This document shows positions 10,142 through 22,600 of a DNA stretch of 64,000 bases, piece by piece. This stretch comes from Nephrocerus scutellatus (lineage: Eukaryota > Arthropoda > Insecta > Diptera > Pipunculidae), in the NCBI GenBank assembly GCA_947095585.1, contig OX352763.1:44256010-44320009 (forward strand), written 5' to 3'. Numbering within the stretch: position 1 is the stretch's first letter; each line of letters starts with the position of its first letter. The translations under genes were made by a program, and so were the position numbers. Under the pieces are notes generated by a model. That model saw only the letters and a list, made by a program, of their open reading frames with translations. It had not been told where the DNA came from and ran no database searches.

Positions 10142-10995
10142 CTAAATCATACCCATATCCTATCGCACTGGATGGACGATTGTCCAAGCATATTTCAAAA
10201 AAAAAAATTATCAACTTTAACAATGAAGCAAGAAATTCCTGGAGCAAAATAAAAAATGCTCTCGTATCTGAAGAAGTATTACTTTCTTATCCCGATTTCA
10301 ATAAAAGCTTTGAACTAAGAACAGACGCCTCAAATTTCGCTCTAGGAGTGTTATCCCAGGACAACAAGCCCATCACATTTTTATCACGAACTCTTAACAA
10401 AGCTAAAGAATCATACGCCGCAAACGAGAAGGAAATGCTCGCGATTATTTGGGCACTTACTTCTCTTAGGATCTCTTAGTTCCTTTACGGATCAAGAAAG
10501 GTAAAAATTATTACAGACCATCAACCATTGACTCATGCACTAAGCAACAAATATGCTAACTCGAAAATGAAACGCTGGAAAGCGATTCTAGAAGAATATA
10601 AATACGAACTAATATACCAACCAGGTACATCAAACGTAGTTGCAGATTCATTATCACGCCCGCCAAAAACACACATTTGCTCATTAACTGCTACCGAACA
10701 TAGTAATGAAAGTTCATCCCACAATTTAATACCAATAGTTGAAGCTCCTATAAACGTTTTTAAAAGTCAAATATTCCTTAATCTAGCTGAAACCGCTTCC
10801 TACCAGTACAAGACAAATTTTCCAGGGTACCACCAACATTTTGTATTTGAACAAGAATTTAATAAAGAAAATCTTACAGCTATATTAAAAAGATATCTTA
10901 ATCCCTCTGTCATAAATGGCATTAAAACAGAAGAAAGAACCAAACCCATAATAGAGCCCATAGAAATCCACAAGAAAATCGATTACAAATTTTAG
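10142..10995 (+). pseudogene. pol: Gypsy pol remnant: RT edge and RNase H
   Basis: A short piece of the RT N-terminus (SYPYPIALDG) is followed directly by the RT-RNase H connection and RNase H (LRTDASNFALGVLSQD, ITDHQPLTHALS, VVADSLSRPP). Protease and the RT catalytic core are missing, so at least two internal deletions occurred. An in-frame TAG at 10477-10479 splits RNase H, and the same frame continues downstream to 10995 in the RNase H-integrase linker. Reverse transcription is impossible from this copy. Confidence 0.82.
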
Positions 10996-11585
10996 AAAAG
11001 TACTATTTTCCCGGTATGGCAGGTAAAATTAACGTAAGCAAAATAAGTACGAAAGACATCCGAATAATCCAGAACTAAATAAAACTCCTATGCCAAATTT
11101 TCCTGGACACACAGTCCACATTGATATCTTCACAACGGAAATGAAACTAGTTATGACTGCGTTAGACAAGTTTACAAAATACGCACAGACAAAAATAATT
11201 ACAAGTAAATCAATAGAAGACGTTAGACGACCACTTAGAGACCTTATATTTTTCTTTGGTGTTCCGAAATCGATCGTAATTGACAATGAGCGATCCTTAA
11301 ACTCTGCATCAATATTATTCATGATGAAGGACGAACTAGGTATAAATGTTTATACAACACCACCCTATAGAAGCGAAGCAAATGGACAAATTGAAAGGTT
11401 CCATTCGACCCTGTCAGAGATAATGAGGTGTATTAAGGAAGACAAAACAAACGATTAGGAACTAAACTTTCCAAAAGGTTTAAAGAAGAGATTGTTAAAG
11501 AAAATAGAAATACAACAATCATTACAGAATCTGGGAAAGTGGTTTATAAAAGCCACATACGTAACTAGACATAACAAAAATTAAT
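10996..11585 (+). pseudogene. pol: Gypsy integrase remnant
   Basis: 11090-11458 encodes most of the integrase catalytic core. The first Asp lies in HTVHIDIF, the second in IVIDNERS, and the Glu region in SEANGQIERFHSTL. A stop at 11456 separates the C-terminal part, which continues in broken frames to about 11570. The N-terminal HHCC zinc region before 11090 is mostly deleted. Integrase inserts the DNA copy into the host genome; this copy is inactive. Confidence 0.82.
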
Positions 11586-11599
11586 TTTTCCTTTTTCAG

Positions 11600-13144
11600 A
11601 TCAATCCTCACCATTTGCAATGGTGAAACTCAAATTCTTCACTACACTAACTCACAACTAATAACGCTCAAAACGAGGACAGCAAAATTACAAACGGGGA
11701 CTTTTAGACTGATTCATAGCATTGATCTTGACATGTACCAAAAACTAATTGACGACATACGACTGATAATCAACCAAAACATTAGTACACACGAAACACT
11801 CTATCCCTACCTTTCCCATGAAATTTCCCTAATCCAAAATCACCTTAACCGCCTAAAACCCATTTCAAAAAATAAACGCTCACTAGATTTCATAGGAAGC
11901 GCATGGAAATGGATTGCTGGGAATCCAGACCATGAAGACTTCAAAATAATTAGCGACAAAATAAATAATGTTTTAAAAAATAATAATGAACAAGTTATTA
12001 TAAATAAACTAACTTTTGAAAAAATTAATGAAATAACTAAAGTAACAAACGAAATTTTAAAGAAAGAAATTTTAAAGAAATTAACAGATGAAAGTATTAA
12101 AAAAGACTTAATAACTAATAATAAATATAAAATTGAAATATTAAAAGAAGAAATCATTAATATAGACTATGCTATTCATTGAGCCAAAGCCGGAGTAGTA
12201 AATTCTTACATTTTAACGAGGTTAACATTACAAAAGAAATACTAGACAAAGAAAATATGCCTTATAATAATTTTGAAGAAGCACTAGAATTTAGTAATGT
12301 TAAAATTGCTTTAAATCTTTCTACAATCATTTATATATTAAGTCTACCTACAACAAAAATTGAAATATGTGAAAGTATCTTACTAAAATCTGTAAAGAAA
12401 GATAATTTTATAAACAAAATTCCATATGAACATATTTTAAAATGTGAAAAAAATCTCTTTGGCATAAAATCAAAATGCAAACAATATTCTAAGCTTTCTA
12501 TTTGTAGTAATAAGAATTTAATTAATATAAGCAATTCAAATTGTATAACACACCTACTGAGAAGCCAACCGCCTACTTGTACGAGAATAAACAACCAACA
12601 CATACCTACAGTTGAGGAAATTTCTCCTGGAATCCTACTCTTAAACCAATATAATGGCAGCATACTTATTGATAACGAAGAAGTGAAATTAGCCGGCACA
12701 TTCATCATCAAACACCACAACACAACCATTACAATAGACAACCAAACCTATATATCAAAGGAAGTCTCAATCACCAGGCCTCTACCTGCAATAATGCAAC
12801 CGTTTTCCCAGAAAGGAAAATATGAAGAACTTTTATCTCTGGAAATGATCAAAGAGCTACATGGAAAAAATATTAAAAACATTGAATTACTTGAATCAAA
12901 AAACAAAATAAATTTATTTAGCAATATTGCTTTATCGACGATAGTCGTCATACTCATCTTCATCATTCTTCTCAAATCATATACCTGGAAAAAACCACAG
13001 CCTATCGAAATCACCACAGTAGTTGAATCAAGCTCAAATACCAAACCAGTAACTGTAGAATCCATTTCCGAGACTTGTACTAATACAACAAAAGAATTAT
13101 CATCTCCAAAAGTATCCAGAATCAACCAAATCCCGCTCTTTTAA
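11600..13144 (+). pseudogene. env: Errantivirus-type env, frameshifted
   Basis: The frame is open from a good splice acceptor (CCTTTTTCAG ending about 11600), as expected for a spliced env mRNA. The first frame runs through 12182 and carries a basic furin-like site followed by SLDFIGSAWKWIAG, the conserved motif of insect errantivirus Env and baculovirus-F-like proteins. At 12179-12182 the frame shifts by one and the remaining 321 codons follow to 13144. They include a membrane segment near 12910-12980 and a Ser/Thr-rich cytoplasmic tail. Env would mediate membrane fusion; the frameshift breaks this copy. Confidence 0.82.
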
Positions 13145-13173
13145 ATAACTGTAGAACAAGGACGTTCTAATTT

Positions 13174-13184
13174 AAGGGTGGAGG
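13174..13184 (+). other. Gypsy polypurine tract
   Basis: AGGGTGGAGG lies directly before the 3' LTR and is the expected plus-strand priming site. Confidence 0.8.
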
Positions 13185-13759
13185 AGTTAACATCGCATAC
13201 GCCGCATATTGACGAGACGAAGCTGAATAAATATTGCAAGTTATTTATTGGCCAGACAGTCGCCAAACCATCATAACATTTAAATAGCACGAACCAGACG
13301 CAGCTGTGTAAACATTACAGGCAAATTGGAACACCCAAACGATACGACCATCCGATGCTTGTGCGCAGAACAACTTTGTTGCTGATCTAATTAAGTTATG
13401 AACGAACCGGACGCAGCTTCGTAAACATTGCAAACATCCAAACGATACAACCATCCGCTGCTTGTGCCCAGGACAACTTTTTTGCTAATTAAATTATGAA
13501 CGAACCAGACGCAGCTGTGTAAACATTGCGAACACCCAAACGATGTGACCATCCGCTGCTTGTGCGCAGGACAACCTTGTTGCTGACCAAATTATTATTC
13601 ATCTCTTCAACGGCATTTTGCAATCTCAGTAGATATAAATAGGCTAGACATATTCATGTTAAGTTAAGTTCTAAGTTTGTAGTACTCAAATAAAGACATC
13701 AGAGCTCCGCTCTGATGAGTGTTTTTAAAAAACAAAAAATGTAAAATAATTATTTAACT
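13185..13759 (+). repeat. Gypsy 3' LTR, full length
   Basis: This is a 575-bp LTR from AGTTAACA to TTTAACT. It contains three subrepeats of about 100 bp (starts near 13288, 13400 and 13499; core GACGCAGCTGTGTAAACATT), a TATAAATA box at 13634, and an AATAAAG signal near 13689. It is the intact reference for the deleted 5' LTR. Confidence 0.92.
13634..13641 (+). promoter_or_regulatory. TATA box of the gypsy 3' LTR
   Basis: TATAAATA lies about 120 bp before the LTR end, a sensible place for the LTR promoter. It is absent from the 5' LTR. Confidence 0.55.
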
Positions 13760-13872
13760 TATATGGAAGTGGTGTAATGGTTTTTCTTTTTTCGAGCAAA
13801 ATTATTTCGGTGTGCACGCCTAGCACCTGGGCTGGGATGTTGTACCATCACTTTCATTCGAATCGGCTTTAG

Positions 13873-14765
13873 ATAGTCGATCACAAAGAGTCGGACCACA
13901 AATTGAATGGCTCAAATTATAAATTGTGGAAGTTCCAGATTGATGCCGTGATGAAGTCCAGAGCTCTTACGGGCATTATGGCCGGCAATGTTCCCGTTGC
14001 GAGTGCGACCAACGAAGCAAAAAATCAGTATGACAGAAACGATGGCAAGGCGATGGCGATTTTGATTTCATCAGTAGACAGTGAGCAAGCGAATCACATT
14101 CTGATGTGCAAAACAGCGAAGGAAATTGCAAATTGGCCAGCAGTGAGGTGCGCATTATAAGCCTATATGAAGATTATTTTTCGTTGAAAATGGCTGATGA
14201 CGAAGCAGTCGTGTTGTTTGTGTCAAAAGCGAGCCGAATGGCACATGAAATCGAAGACCAAGGTGAAAAATTATCAGAGAACATAAAAATGGTGCGCATC
14301 ATTAGCAGTTTGACGCCGAAATATCGTAATTTCAAGACTGTCTGGTACAACATCAAAGAGACTAGAACTTTGGACAGTTTACTTGCACGATTACAACTGG
14401 AAGAAGACCAACTGAATAAAATGGACGACGTTCCATCGGATGCTGCTTTCAGTGCAAAATTTAAGTCAAAGCAGCAGCAAACAAGAAAGAAGCAGTCAAC
14501 GTCGATTGATGAGCTAAAAAGGAAAACGAAATGCAACAAATGTCATGAAGTTGGACATTGGAAAAGAGAATGTCCGAAGCGTGGTGACAAATCGTCTGAA
14601 AGTAAGAAGGGCGGTTTCGATGCTGTATTTTGTGCGCATCTTGTGAGTGAAACAGCAATGGACTACATGAACGTTTGGATTGCTTATTCAGGTGCCACAG
14701 AACACATGTCTTCTCGCATCGAATGGTTCGTTGATTATAAAAAGTGTGATGTCGAGCAATTCTAA
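13873..14765 (+). pseudogene. Copia gag and protease
   Basis: The first frame (to 14160) starts without an ATG and carries LNGSNYKLWKFQIDAVM, the classic copia Gag start. A frameshift near 14135 moves to the second frame (to 14765) with a CCHC zinc knuckle (CNKCHEVGHWKREC, Cys-X2-Cys-X4-His-X4-Cys). It is followed by the protease site, written here AYSGATEHM; the catalytic Asp of the usual DSG motif is Tyr in this copy. Gag packages RNA and the protease would cut the polyprotein, so this protease should be dead. Confidence 0.88.
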
Positions 14766-14785
14766 TCGACGCAAAGGTCAACGGT

Positions 14786-16801
14786 GTGTGGGAGAAGAGA
14801 CAGATGAAGAATGTACAGCATGTTCCTGAGCTGAAGCAGAATTTATTTTCGACGGCATCAGCCACATCTAAGGGTTTTAAGATATTGTTAACCCATGATG
14901 GCTGCAAGTTGTTGGATGCTGCTGGTATGGTGTATGCTGTTGGCGTGAAAGATGACAGCAAGCAATTGAGAATGGTGTTTCGACAGAGAGTTGATGAGTG
15001 TGCAAATTCTGCGACTGTCACGCTGGAGCAACTGCACCATCGTTTGGGACATCTTAATGTGGACACTATAAAGCGTATGTGCCAACAGAATTTGATTGAA
15101 GGCATAAAATTGTCGAGTGAAACGAAATTTTTCTGTGAAGACTGTCATGTCGGAAAAATGCACCGTGCTTCGCACAAACAAGCGCAAGAACGAGTGGCTG
15201 CAAAAGGCGAATATTTGCATGCCGATCTCTGTGGACCAATGGAGGAATTGGGCATTGGAGGAATGCGATATTTTCTTCTGATCAAGGACGAGGCAACGAG
15301 TTTCAAGTATGTGTATCTACTAGCCAGCAAATCTGAGGTGTGTGACAAAATCAACGATGTGTTGTCATTGGTTCGCAATTTGATAAGTAATTCAGTGAAG
15401 CATATTCGTTTCGACAACGGCACTGAATTTGTAAACAAAGATTGTATGCGAGTGCTCTCAAATACCGGAGTGAGAGTTGAGCGAATCGCACCGTACACAC
15501 CTGAACAAAATGGACGTGTGGAGCGTGAGATGCGTACCGTTGTGGAATGCGCCCGACCGATGTTGCTTTCTAGCGGTTTGCAGAAGCGTTTATGGCCAGA
15601 AGCAGTACGAACAGCAGTGTACATCTTGAACAGATCGTCGAATAAGAAATGTCCGAATGCAACTTCGTACGAGAATTGGTTTGGTATTAAACCAGAAATG
15701 GGTCATGTGAGAATTTTCGGCAGCGAGTGCTTTTTACAAATACCAAAGCAATGTGGACGCAAGAAATGGGACGCCGAGTCCAAGAAGGTGTTTCTAGTTG
15801 GATACGAGTCCACGTCGAAGAATTTCCGGCTATTTGATCCAGTCACACAGAAGATCATCGTGAGTTGCAACATAAAACTAAATGAGAAAGATGTGAATCG
15901 AGTTCATTTGGGTCATATCATCGGTGATGACGATGATGTCAAGAAGCAATTGTCGACTGAGCAAGTGTCGATTCAGAAATCGTCAGCAGAGCGACGAACG
16001 AACGATATGCAACTAGTCGTGGAACAATATCCGCAGTGTATCGGCACGAATGACAATGGACATGATACATCGTCCATGTCTGATAATGAGTTCTTCTATA
16101 CAAACGATATCACGTTAACAGCAGAAGACGATGAGGATGAAGTCGAGAACGTACGCAAAAATATGCGTTATAATCTGCGTGAGAAAGTGAACGAACCAGA
16201 TCGATTGATAGCAAGCGGATATTCAGCTGTAGTGTTAGAGCCCATCACGTATGAAGAAGCTATAAATTCCGAGGAAGCTGCTAAATGGCGAGATGCGATG
16301 AAAGATGAGCTGCAATCATTGAAGAAGAATTCGACATGGGAGTTGGTGAAACGTCCGAAGAACCGCAACGTCGTCGGATGTCGATGGGTTTATAAATTGA
16401 AGCCAAATCCATCTGGAACAATTTTCAAAGCTCGCCTAGTCGCAAAAGGTTTTTCGCAACGAGAAGGAGTTGATTATGGTGAAACTTTTTCACCAGTGGT
16501 TCGATACGATTCCATTCGGACTATCCTATCAATCGCCGCAGCAGAAGATCTGGAGATGATGCAGTTTGATATAAAGACTGCGTTTTTGAACGGTGACCTA
16601 GACGAAGAGTTTTTTATGGAGGCACCGAAAGGACTAGATATGGAGGACGAGAACATGGTTTGCCGACTTAAGAAAAGTTGTATGGGTGTAAGCAAGCATC
16701 CAGAGTGTAGAACAAAAAATTCACGAAGTTCCTCAGTGATTTCAACTTGGTGCAGTCGAAGGCAGATTCATGTGTGTTCAGCGGCCATATCAACGGTATG
16801 A
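14786..16801 (+). pseudogene. Copia integrase and RT N-terminal half
   Basis: The long open frame of 671 codons holds the gag-pre-integrase zinc region (HHRLGHLNVD, then CEDCHVGKMH), the integrase core (LHADLCGPM, RFDNGTEF, PEQNGRVERE: the D, D and E residues are present) and an acidic linker. The reverse transcriptase start follows (GCRWVYKLKPNPSG, ARLVAKGFSQREGVDY, FDIKTAFLNGDL). Near 16672 the frame is lost just after MVCRLKKS, and the last 40 or so residues are out of phase. The integrase part looks intact by eye. Confidence 0.9.
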
Positions 16802-17759
16802 GAGTCGTGTTACTATTGTACGATGGATTGGTTCTATCGAAATGCAGAAACACGATTGAGACAGTGTAGAATTATCTGTCAGATAATTTCGAGATGACAC
16901 GAGGCAGCGTAGGTCATTACGTTGGCATGGAGATACATCGAAACAGACAGAAGAAGACGATTTTCATCAATCAGAAAGCGTACATTAAGAAAGTCGTCAA
17001 AAAGTTCAACATGAAGGATTCGAAGCACATTTCGACTCCAGCCGATAGCAATGTCATGTTGACCAAATTGGGCGAAGAGGGGAGTGTCGACTTCCCGTAT
17101 AGGCAAGCAATTGGATCTCTTATGTTTGCCGCTATCGTGACTAGACCGGACATTTCGTATGCAGTGGGAGAAGTCAGCCGATTTATGGACAATCCAAAGC
17201 AAGCGCATGTTTCGGCTGTCAAGCGTATTCTTCGATATTTGAATAAAACAGCCGAAAGAGGAATCGAGTATTCTGGATCGTCGACAGCATTGAGAGGATA
17301 CTCCGAGGCTGATTATGCACGCGATGTTGACACGCGAAAGTCAAACACCGTCTAAGCATTTGTTGTGGGTAAGGGCATCGTTACATGGAAGAGTCGTAGG
17401 CAGAAGACAGTGGCCTTTCCACTACCGAAGCTGAATTCATGGCAGCGTGCGAGGGCGCGAAGGAAGCGGTGTGGCTACACCAATTACTACGTGATGTGGG
17501 CTGCGTTCAAGAGAGTCCACCAACACTTTACATTGACAATCAGAGTGCAATTCGGTTGATCAAGAATTCTGAATTGCATCAGCGAACCAAGCACATCGAT
17601 GTTCGGCTGCATTTCATTCGGCAGCTGTATGAATCAAAGGTAATTCTAATCGATTACGTATGCAGTGAGGACCAGCTTGGAGACGTGTTTACGAAGCCAT
17701 TGCCAATTCAGAAGTTTACCAAGAACAAAGAGATGTTGGGAATGAAAAATACGAAATAA
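16802..17759 (+). pseudogene. Copia RT C-terminus and RNase H
   Basis: Three frames carry the rest. 16894-17355 has the RT thumb and connection (GHYVGMEIHRNR, RPDISYAVGEVSRFM) and the start of RNase H (GYSEADYARDVDT), ending in a stop at 17353. 17365-17430 has the WKSRRQKTVAF block. 17439-17759 has the RNase H end (MAACEGAKEAVWLHQLL, LYIDNQSA, RTKHIDVRLHFIR, DVFTKPLP). Both RNase H frameshifts and one stop are shared with the second tandem copy. Confidence 0.88.
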
Positions 17760-17769
17760 TTAGTGGGAG

Positions 17770-18200
17770 TATTGGTTTTGAATTATTGCCGTCCTTTTCT
17801 TTCATATGTTATGCACATTCAATATGTTATTTTGTTTTAGTTAGTCTTTGGCACACCACTGACAGTGCAACATCGTTTTCAGTTATTAAAGCTTTTTCGA
17901 GTATTTTTCGTTGTTGTTTTTATTTTTATTCAAACCACTAATAACTTCCAATAATATTTTCAATATTTTTAAAATTTGTAATATTTTCTTGGTCAAGTTT
18001 TTTTGTAGTTTTTCCTGACCATGATCCATTAATGAAAGCATTTGGACTCGCGTCGTCTCAGTTTTCGTGTTCGTTTTTTTCGTATTGCTTTTTCAATAAA
18101 TCCGAGAATTCTGAGAAAATAAATTGAAACCGGCTACAAACGTGAGGAATGTGATATATTGTAAATCACATTCCTTAGATTTTTATTTTATTTTGAATTT
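17770..18200 (+). repeat. Copia 3' LTR, right edge uncertain
   Basis: It begins TATTGGTTTTGAATT after the purine tract, where TGTTGG is usual, and contains AATAAATCC near 18096. A perfect 11-bp inverted repeat (AGGAATGTGAT, 18145-18155 and 18165-18175) lies near the end. The right edge is set only by the start of RTE homology at about 18211. Confidence 0.55.
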
Positions 18201-18854
18201 TAATAAAGGGCTAGACCGCCGCCACGACCCGAACCTGATGTCGGTACGAATATACCGAGGTGCCAACGTCGAATCGGACCACTATCTTGTTGGTATGGTG
18301 TTCCGAGCGCGGATTGCATCATCACGGAAGACGTTTCGCAATGAAGAGACCAGAAACAACAACGGTCCAGCGATAGGACTCGCCGTAAATGCAGGGAGAG
18401 TAAGTCCTTGGGCTGATATGTCAGGCGTAGAAGAGAAATGGACACGCCTTAAAATACTGTCATTAGTATTGCTGACTCCATCTTAGGCAGTAGTCGTAGA
18501 ATTCGGAACGACTGGTTCGATGACGAATGATAGCGAGCGACTGAACGTTAGAATATTGCGTACCGAGCAATGCAACAATATCATAGAACGCGGGCAAGCG
18601 AAGATTAATATAAAGAGCTCAGAAGATATGAAAAAACAGTTCACCGGCCAAACAGTACAGAGAGCAAGGACCGCACCTGGCGCGGAAGTTCTACCAAAGA
18701 GTCCCCGGTATGACCCAATATACACCGCATTGCACATACTGCAAGGACAAAGTGGGTAATCTGATCGCCGATCTTAAAGGCATCTTAGCGCGATGGGAAA
18801 AGCACTTTCATGAGTTGCTAAATGACAGTTAACTGAGGAATTGTAGGCTCCACC

Positions 18855-19204
18855 AATGACCGAAGATCTGATGGGATTCCAGCGTAACTGATAAAAATAG
18901 GAGGCCCCACATCACACCAAGCAATTTATGAAATAATAGTGCAAGTATGGGAGGGAGAAGCTATGCCAGAAGACTGGCGAAGAGGCATCCTGTGCCCCAT
19001 ACATAAGTAGGGAGATATCACAAAATGACAATGACCGAAGATCTGATGGGATTCCAGCGTAACTGATAAAAATAGGAGGCCCCACATCACACCAAGCAAT
19101 TTATGAAATAATAGTGCAAGTATGGGAGGGAGAAGCTATGCCAGAAGACTGGCGAAGAGGCATCCTGTGCCCCATACATAAGTAGGGAGATATCACAAAA
19201 TGCA
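18855..19204 (+). repeat. 175-bp direct repeat inside the RTE fragment (twice in each copy)
   Basis: 18855-19029 is repeated at 19030-19204 (core AATGACCGAAGATCTGATGG). The pair recurs at 22191-22540 in the second large copy, so this small duplication is older than the 3336-bp one. Confidence 0.92.
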
Positions 19205-19600
19205 GCAATTATCGTGGTATAACGTTGTTGAGTAGCGCGAATAAGATTTTATCCTCTATCGTTCCATACTGGAAAGCTCAATATGATAAACTCATCATTG
19301 GCCCATACCATTGTGGCTTCATCCCAGGCATATCAACAACTGATCATACTTACACCCTTAGACAGGTCATGGAAAAATGTCTAGAGTTTCAAAACTCACT
19401 ACATCATCTTTTTATAGACGTTAAAGCCGCCTATGATAGCATCCAAAGTAGATCTTTTTAAAGCCATGAGAGAATTCGGCATCCCAAATAAACGGACATG
19501 ACTATGTAGGGCTCCGACAAGGGGATGGACTGGCCAGCGTCCCCTTCAACCTGGCGTTGGAGAAAGTGATCCGAGACTCTGACGTAACGGCGAGAGGAAC

Positions 19601-22600
19601 AATTCCGAGGAAGCTGCTAAATGGCGAGATGCGATGAAAGATGAGCTGCAATCATTGAAGAAGAATTCGACATGGGAGTTGGTGAAACGTCCGAAGAACC
19701 GCAACGTCGTCGGATGTCGATGGGTTTATAAATTGAAGCCAAATCCATCTGGAACAATTTTCAAAGCTCGCCTAGTCGCAAAAGGTTTTTCGCAACGAGA
19801 AGGAGTTGATTATGGTGAAACTTTTTCACCAGTGGTTCGATACGATTCCATTCGGACTATCCTATCAATCGCCGCAGCAGAAGATCTGGAGATGATGCAG
19901 TTTGATATAAAGACTGCGTTTTTGAACGGTGACCTAGACGAAGAGTTTTTTATGGAGGCACCGAAAGGACTAGATATGGAGGACGAGAACATGGTTTGCC
20001 GACTTAAGAAAAGTTGTATGGGTGTAAGCAAGCATCCAGAGTGTAGAACAAAAAATTCACGAAGTTCCTCAGTGATTTCAACTTGGTGCAGTCGAAGGCA
20101 GATTCATGTGTGTTCAGCGGCCATATCAACGGTATGAGAGTCGTGTTACTATTGTACGATGGATTGGTTCTATCGAAATGCAGAAACACGATTGAGACAG
20201 TGTAGAATTATCTGTCAGATAATTTCGAGATGACACGAGGCAGCGTAGGTCATTACGTTGGCATGGAGATACATCGAAACAGACAGAAGAAGACGATTTT
20301 CATCAATCAGAAAGCGTACATTAAGAAAGTCGTCAAAAAGTTCAACATGAAGGATTCGAAGCACATTTCGACTCCAGCCGATAGCAATGTCATGTTGACC
20401 AAATTGGGCGAAGAGGGGAGTGTCGACTTCCCGTATAGGCAAGCAATTGGATCTCTTATGTTTGCCGCTATCGTGACTAGACCGGACATTTCGTATGCAG
20501 TGGGAGAAGTCAGCCGATTTATGGACAATCCAAAGCAAGCGCATGTTTCGGCTGTCAAGCGTATTCTTCGATATTTGAATAAAACAGCCGAAAGAGGAAT
20601 CGAGTATTCTGGATCGTCGACAGCATTGAGAGGATACTCCGAGGCTGATTATGCACGCGATGTTGACACGCGAAAGTCAAACACCGTCTAAGCATTTGTT
20701 GTGGGTAAGGGCATCGTTACATGGAAGAGTCGTAGGCAGAAGACAGTGGCCTTTCCACTACCGAAGCTGAATTCATGGCAGCGTGCGAGGGCGCGAAGGA
20801 AGCGGTGTGGCTACACCAATTACTACGTGATGTGGGCTGCGTTCAAGAGAGTCCACCAACACTTTACATTGACAATCAGAGTGCAATTCGGTTGATCAAG
20901 AATTCTGAATTGCATCAGCGAACCAAGCACATCGATGTTCGGCTGCATTTCATTCGGCAGCTGTATGAATCAAAGGTAATTCTAATCGATTACGTATGCA
21001 GTGAGGACCAGCTTGGAGACGTGTTTACGAAGCCATTGCCAATTCAGAAGTTTACCAAGAACAAAGAGATGTTGGGAATGAAAAATACGAAATAATTAGT
21101 GGGAGTATTGGTTTTGAATTATTGCCGTCCTTTTCTTTCATATGTTATGCACATTCAATATGTTCTTTTGTTTTAGTTAGTCTTTGGCACACCACTGACA
21201 GTGCAACATCGTTTTCAGTTATTAAAGCTTTTTCGAGTATTTTTCGTTGTTGTTTTTATTTTTATTCAAACCACTAATAACTTCCAATAATATTTTCAAT
21301 ATTTTTAAAATTTGTAATATTTTCTTGGTCAAGTTTTTTTGTAGTTTTTCCTGACCATGATCCATTAATGAAAGCATTTGGACTCGCGTCGTCTCAGTTT
21401 TCGTGTTCGTTTTTTTCGTATTGCTTTTTCAATAAATCCGAGAATTCTGAGAAAATAAATTGAAACCGGCTACAAACGTGAGGAATGTGATATATTGTAA
21501 ATCACATTCCTTAGATTTTTATTTTATTTTGAATTTTAATAAAGGGCTAGACCGCCGCCACGACCCGAACCTGATGTCGGTACGAATATACCGAGGTGCC
21601 AACGTCGAATCGGACCACTATCTTGTTGGTATGGTGTTCCGAGCGCGGATTGCATCATCACGGAAGACGTTTCGCAATGAAGAGACCAGAAACAACAACG
21701 GTCCAGCGATAGGACTCGCCGTAAATGCAGGGAGAGTAAGTCCTTGGGCTGATATGTCAGGCGTAGAAGAGAAATGGACACGCCTTAAAATACTGTCATT
21801 AGTATTGCTGACTCCATCTTAGGCAGTAGTCGTAGAATTCGGAACGACTGGTTCGATGACGAATGATAGCGAGCGACTGAACGTTAGAATATTGCGTACC
21901 GAGCAATGCAACAATATCATAGAACGCGGGCAAGCGAAGATTAATATAAAGAGCTCAGAAGATATGAAAAAACAGTTCACCGGCCAAACAGTACAGAGAG
22001 CAAGGACCGCACCTGGCGCGGAAGTTCTACCAAAGAGTCCGCGGTATGACCCAATATACACCGCATTGCACATACTGCAAGGACAAAGTGGGTAATCTGA
22101 TCGCCGATCTTAAAGGCATCTTAGCGCGATGGGAAAAGCACTTTCATGAGTTGATAAATGACAGTTAACTGAGGAATTGTAGGCTCCACCAATGACCGAA
22201 GATCTGATGGGATTCCAGCGTAACTGATAAAAATAGGAGGCCCCACATCACACCAAGCAATTTATGAAATAATAGTGCAAGTATGGGAGGGAGAAGCTAT
22301 GCCAGAAGACTGGCGAAGAGGCATCCTGTGCCCCATACATAAGTAGGGAGATATCACAAAATGACAATGACCGAAGATCTGATGGGATTCCAGCGTAACT
22401 GATAAAAATAGGAGGCCCCACATCACACCAAGCAATTTATGAAATAATAGTGCAAGTATGGGAGGGAGAAGCTATGCCAGAAGACTGGCGAAGAGGCATC
22501 CTGTGCCCCATACATAAGTAGGGAGATATCACAAAATGCAGCAATTATCGTGGTATAACGTTGTTGAGTAGCGCGAATAAGATTTTATCCTCTATCGTTC

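Larger units (their letters stand above)
8192..13759 (+). mobile_element. Gypsy-type LTR retrotransposon (errantivirus-like), defective
   Basis: This full-length insertion of 5568 bp is flanked by 4-bp target duplications TATA (8188-8191 and 13760-13763). The LTRs begin AGTTAACA and end TTTAACT, as in the Drosophila gypsy group. In order it contains a 5' LTR, tRNA-Lys-type primer site, repeated leader, gag, pol remnants, env and a polypurine tract (AGGGTGGAGG) before the 3' LTR. It cannot encode full proteins. Protease and the RT core are deleted, RNase H has a stop, and integrase and env are frameshifted. The 5' LTR has lost 238 bp relative to the 3' LTR. Confidence 0.93.
13760..18200 (+). 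mobile_element. Ty1/copia retrotransposon, 5'-truncated and broken
   Basis: The order gag, protease, integrase, reverse transcriptase, RNase H defines Ty1/copia. Coding remains run from about 13873 to 17759, followed by a purine tract GTGGGAG and a 3' LTR from 17770. No 5' LTR is visible on either side of the gypsy element, so the left end was lost or lies in 13760-13870, which holds no recognisable motif. Confidence 0.88.
16265..19600 (+). repeat. 3336-bp tandem duplication, copy 1
   Basis: It starts at AATTCCGAGGAAGC inside copia RT and ends at GCGAGAGGAAC inside the RTE fragment. It spans the copia 3' half, the LTR and the RTE 5' half. Every position recurs 3336 bases later. Confidence 0.95.

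Noticed and set aside
10142..10479. A single gag-RNase H fusion protein
   Set aside because: The continuous frame from 9376 is partly out of phase with gag and spans deletions, so it is not a designed fusion.
12331..13125. Long minus-strand ORFs opposite env
   Set aside because: They are antisense shadows of env, which has the clear family motif and direction.
14174..15624. Minus-strand ORFs of 110 to 214 codons opposite copia
   Set aside because: They are shadows of the copia gag-integrase frames, with no domain features.
18124..18486. ORF of 120 codons presented as a gene
   Set aside because: It fuses copia LTR sequence to an RTE endonuclease end by chance. The copy at 21460 has the same cause.
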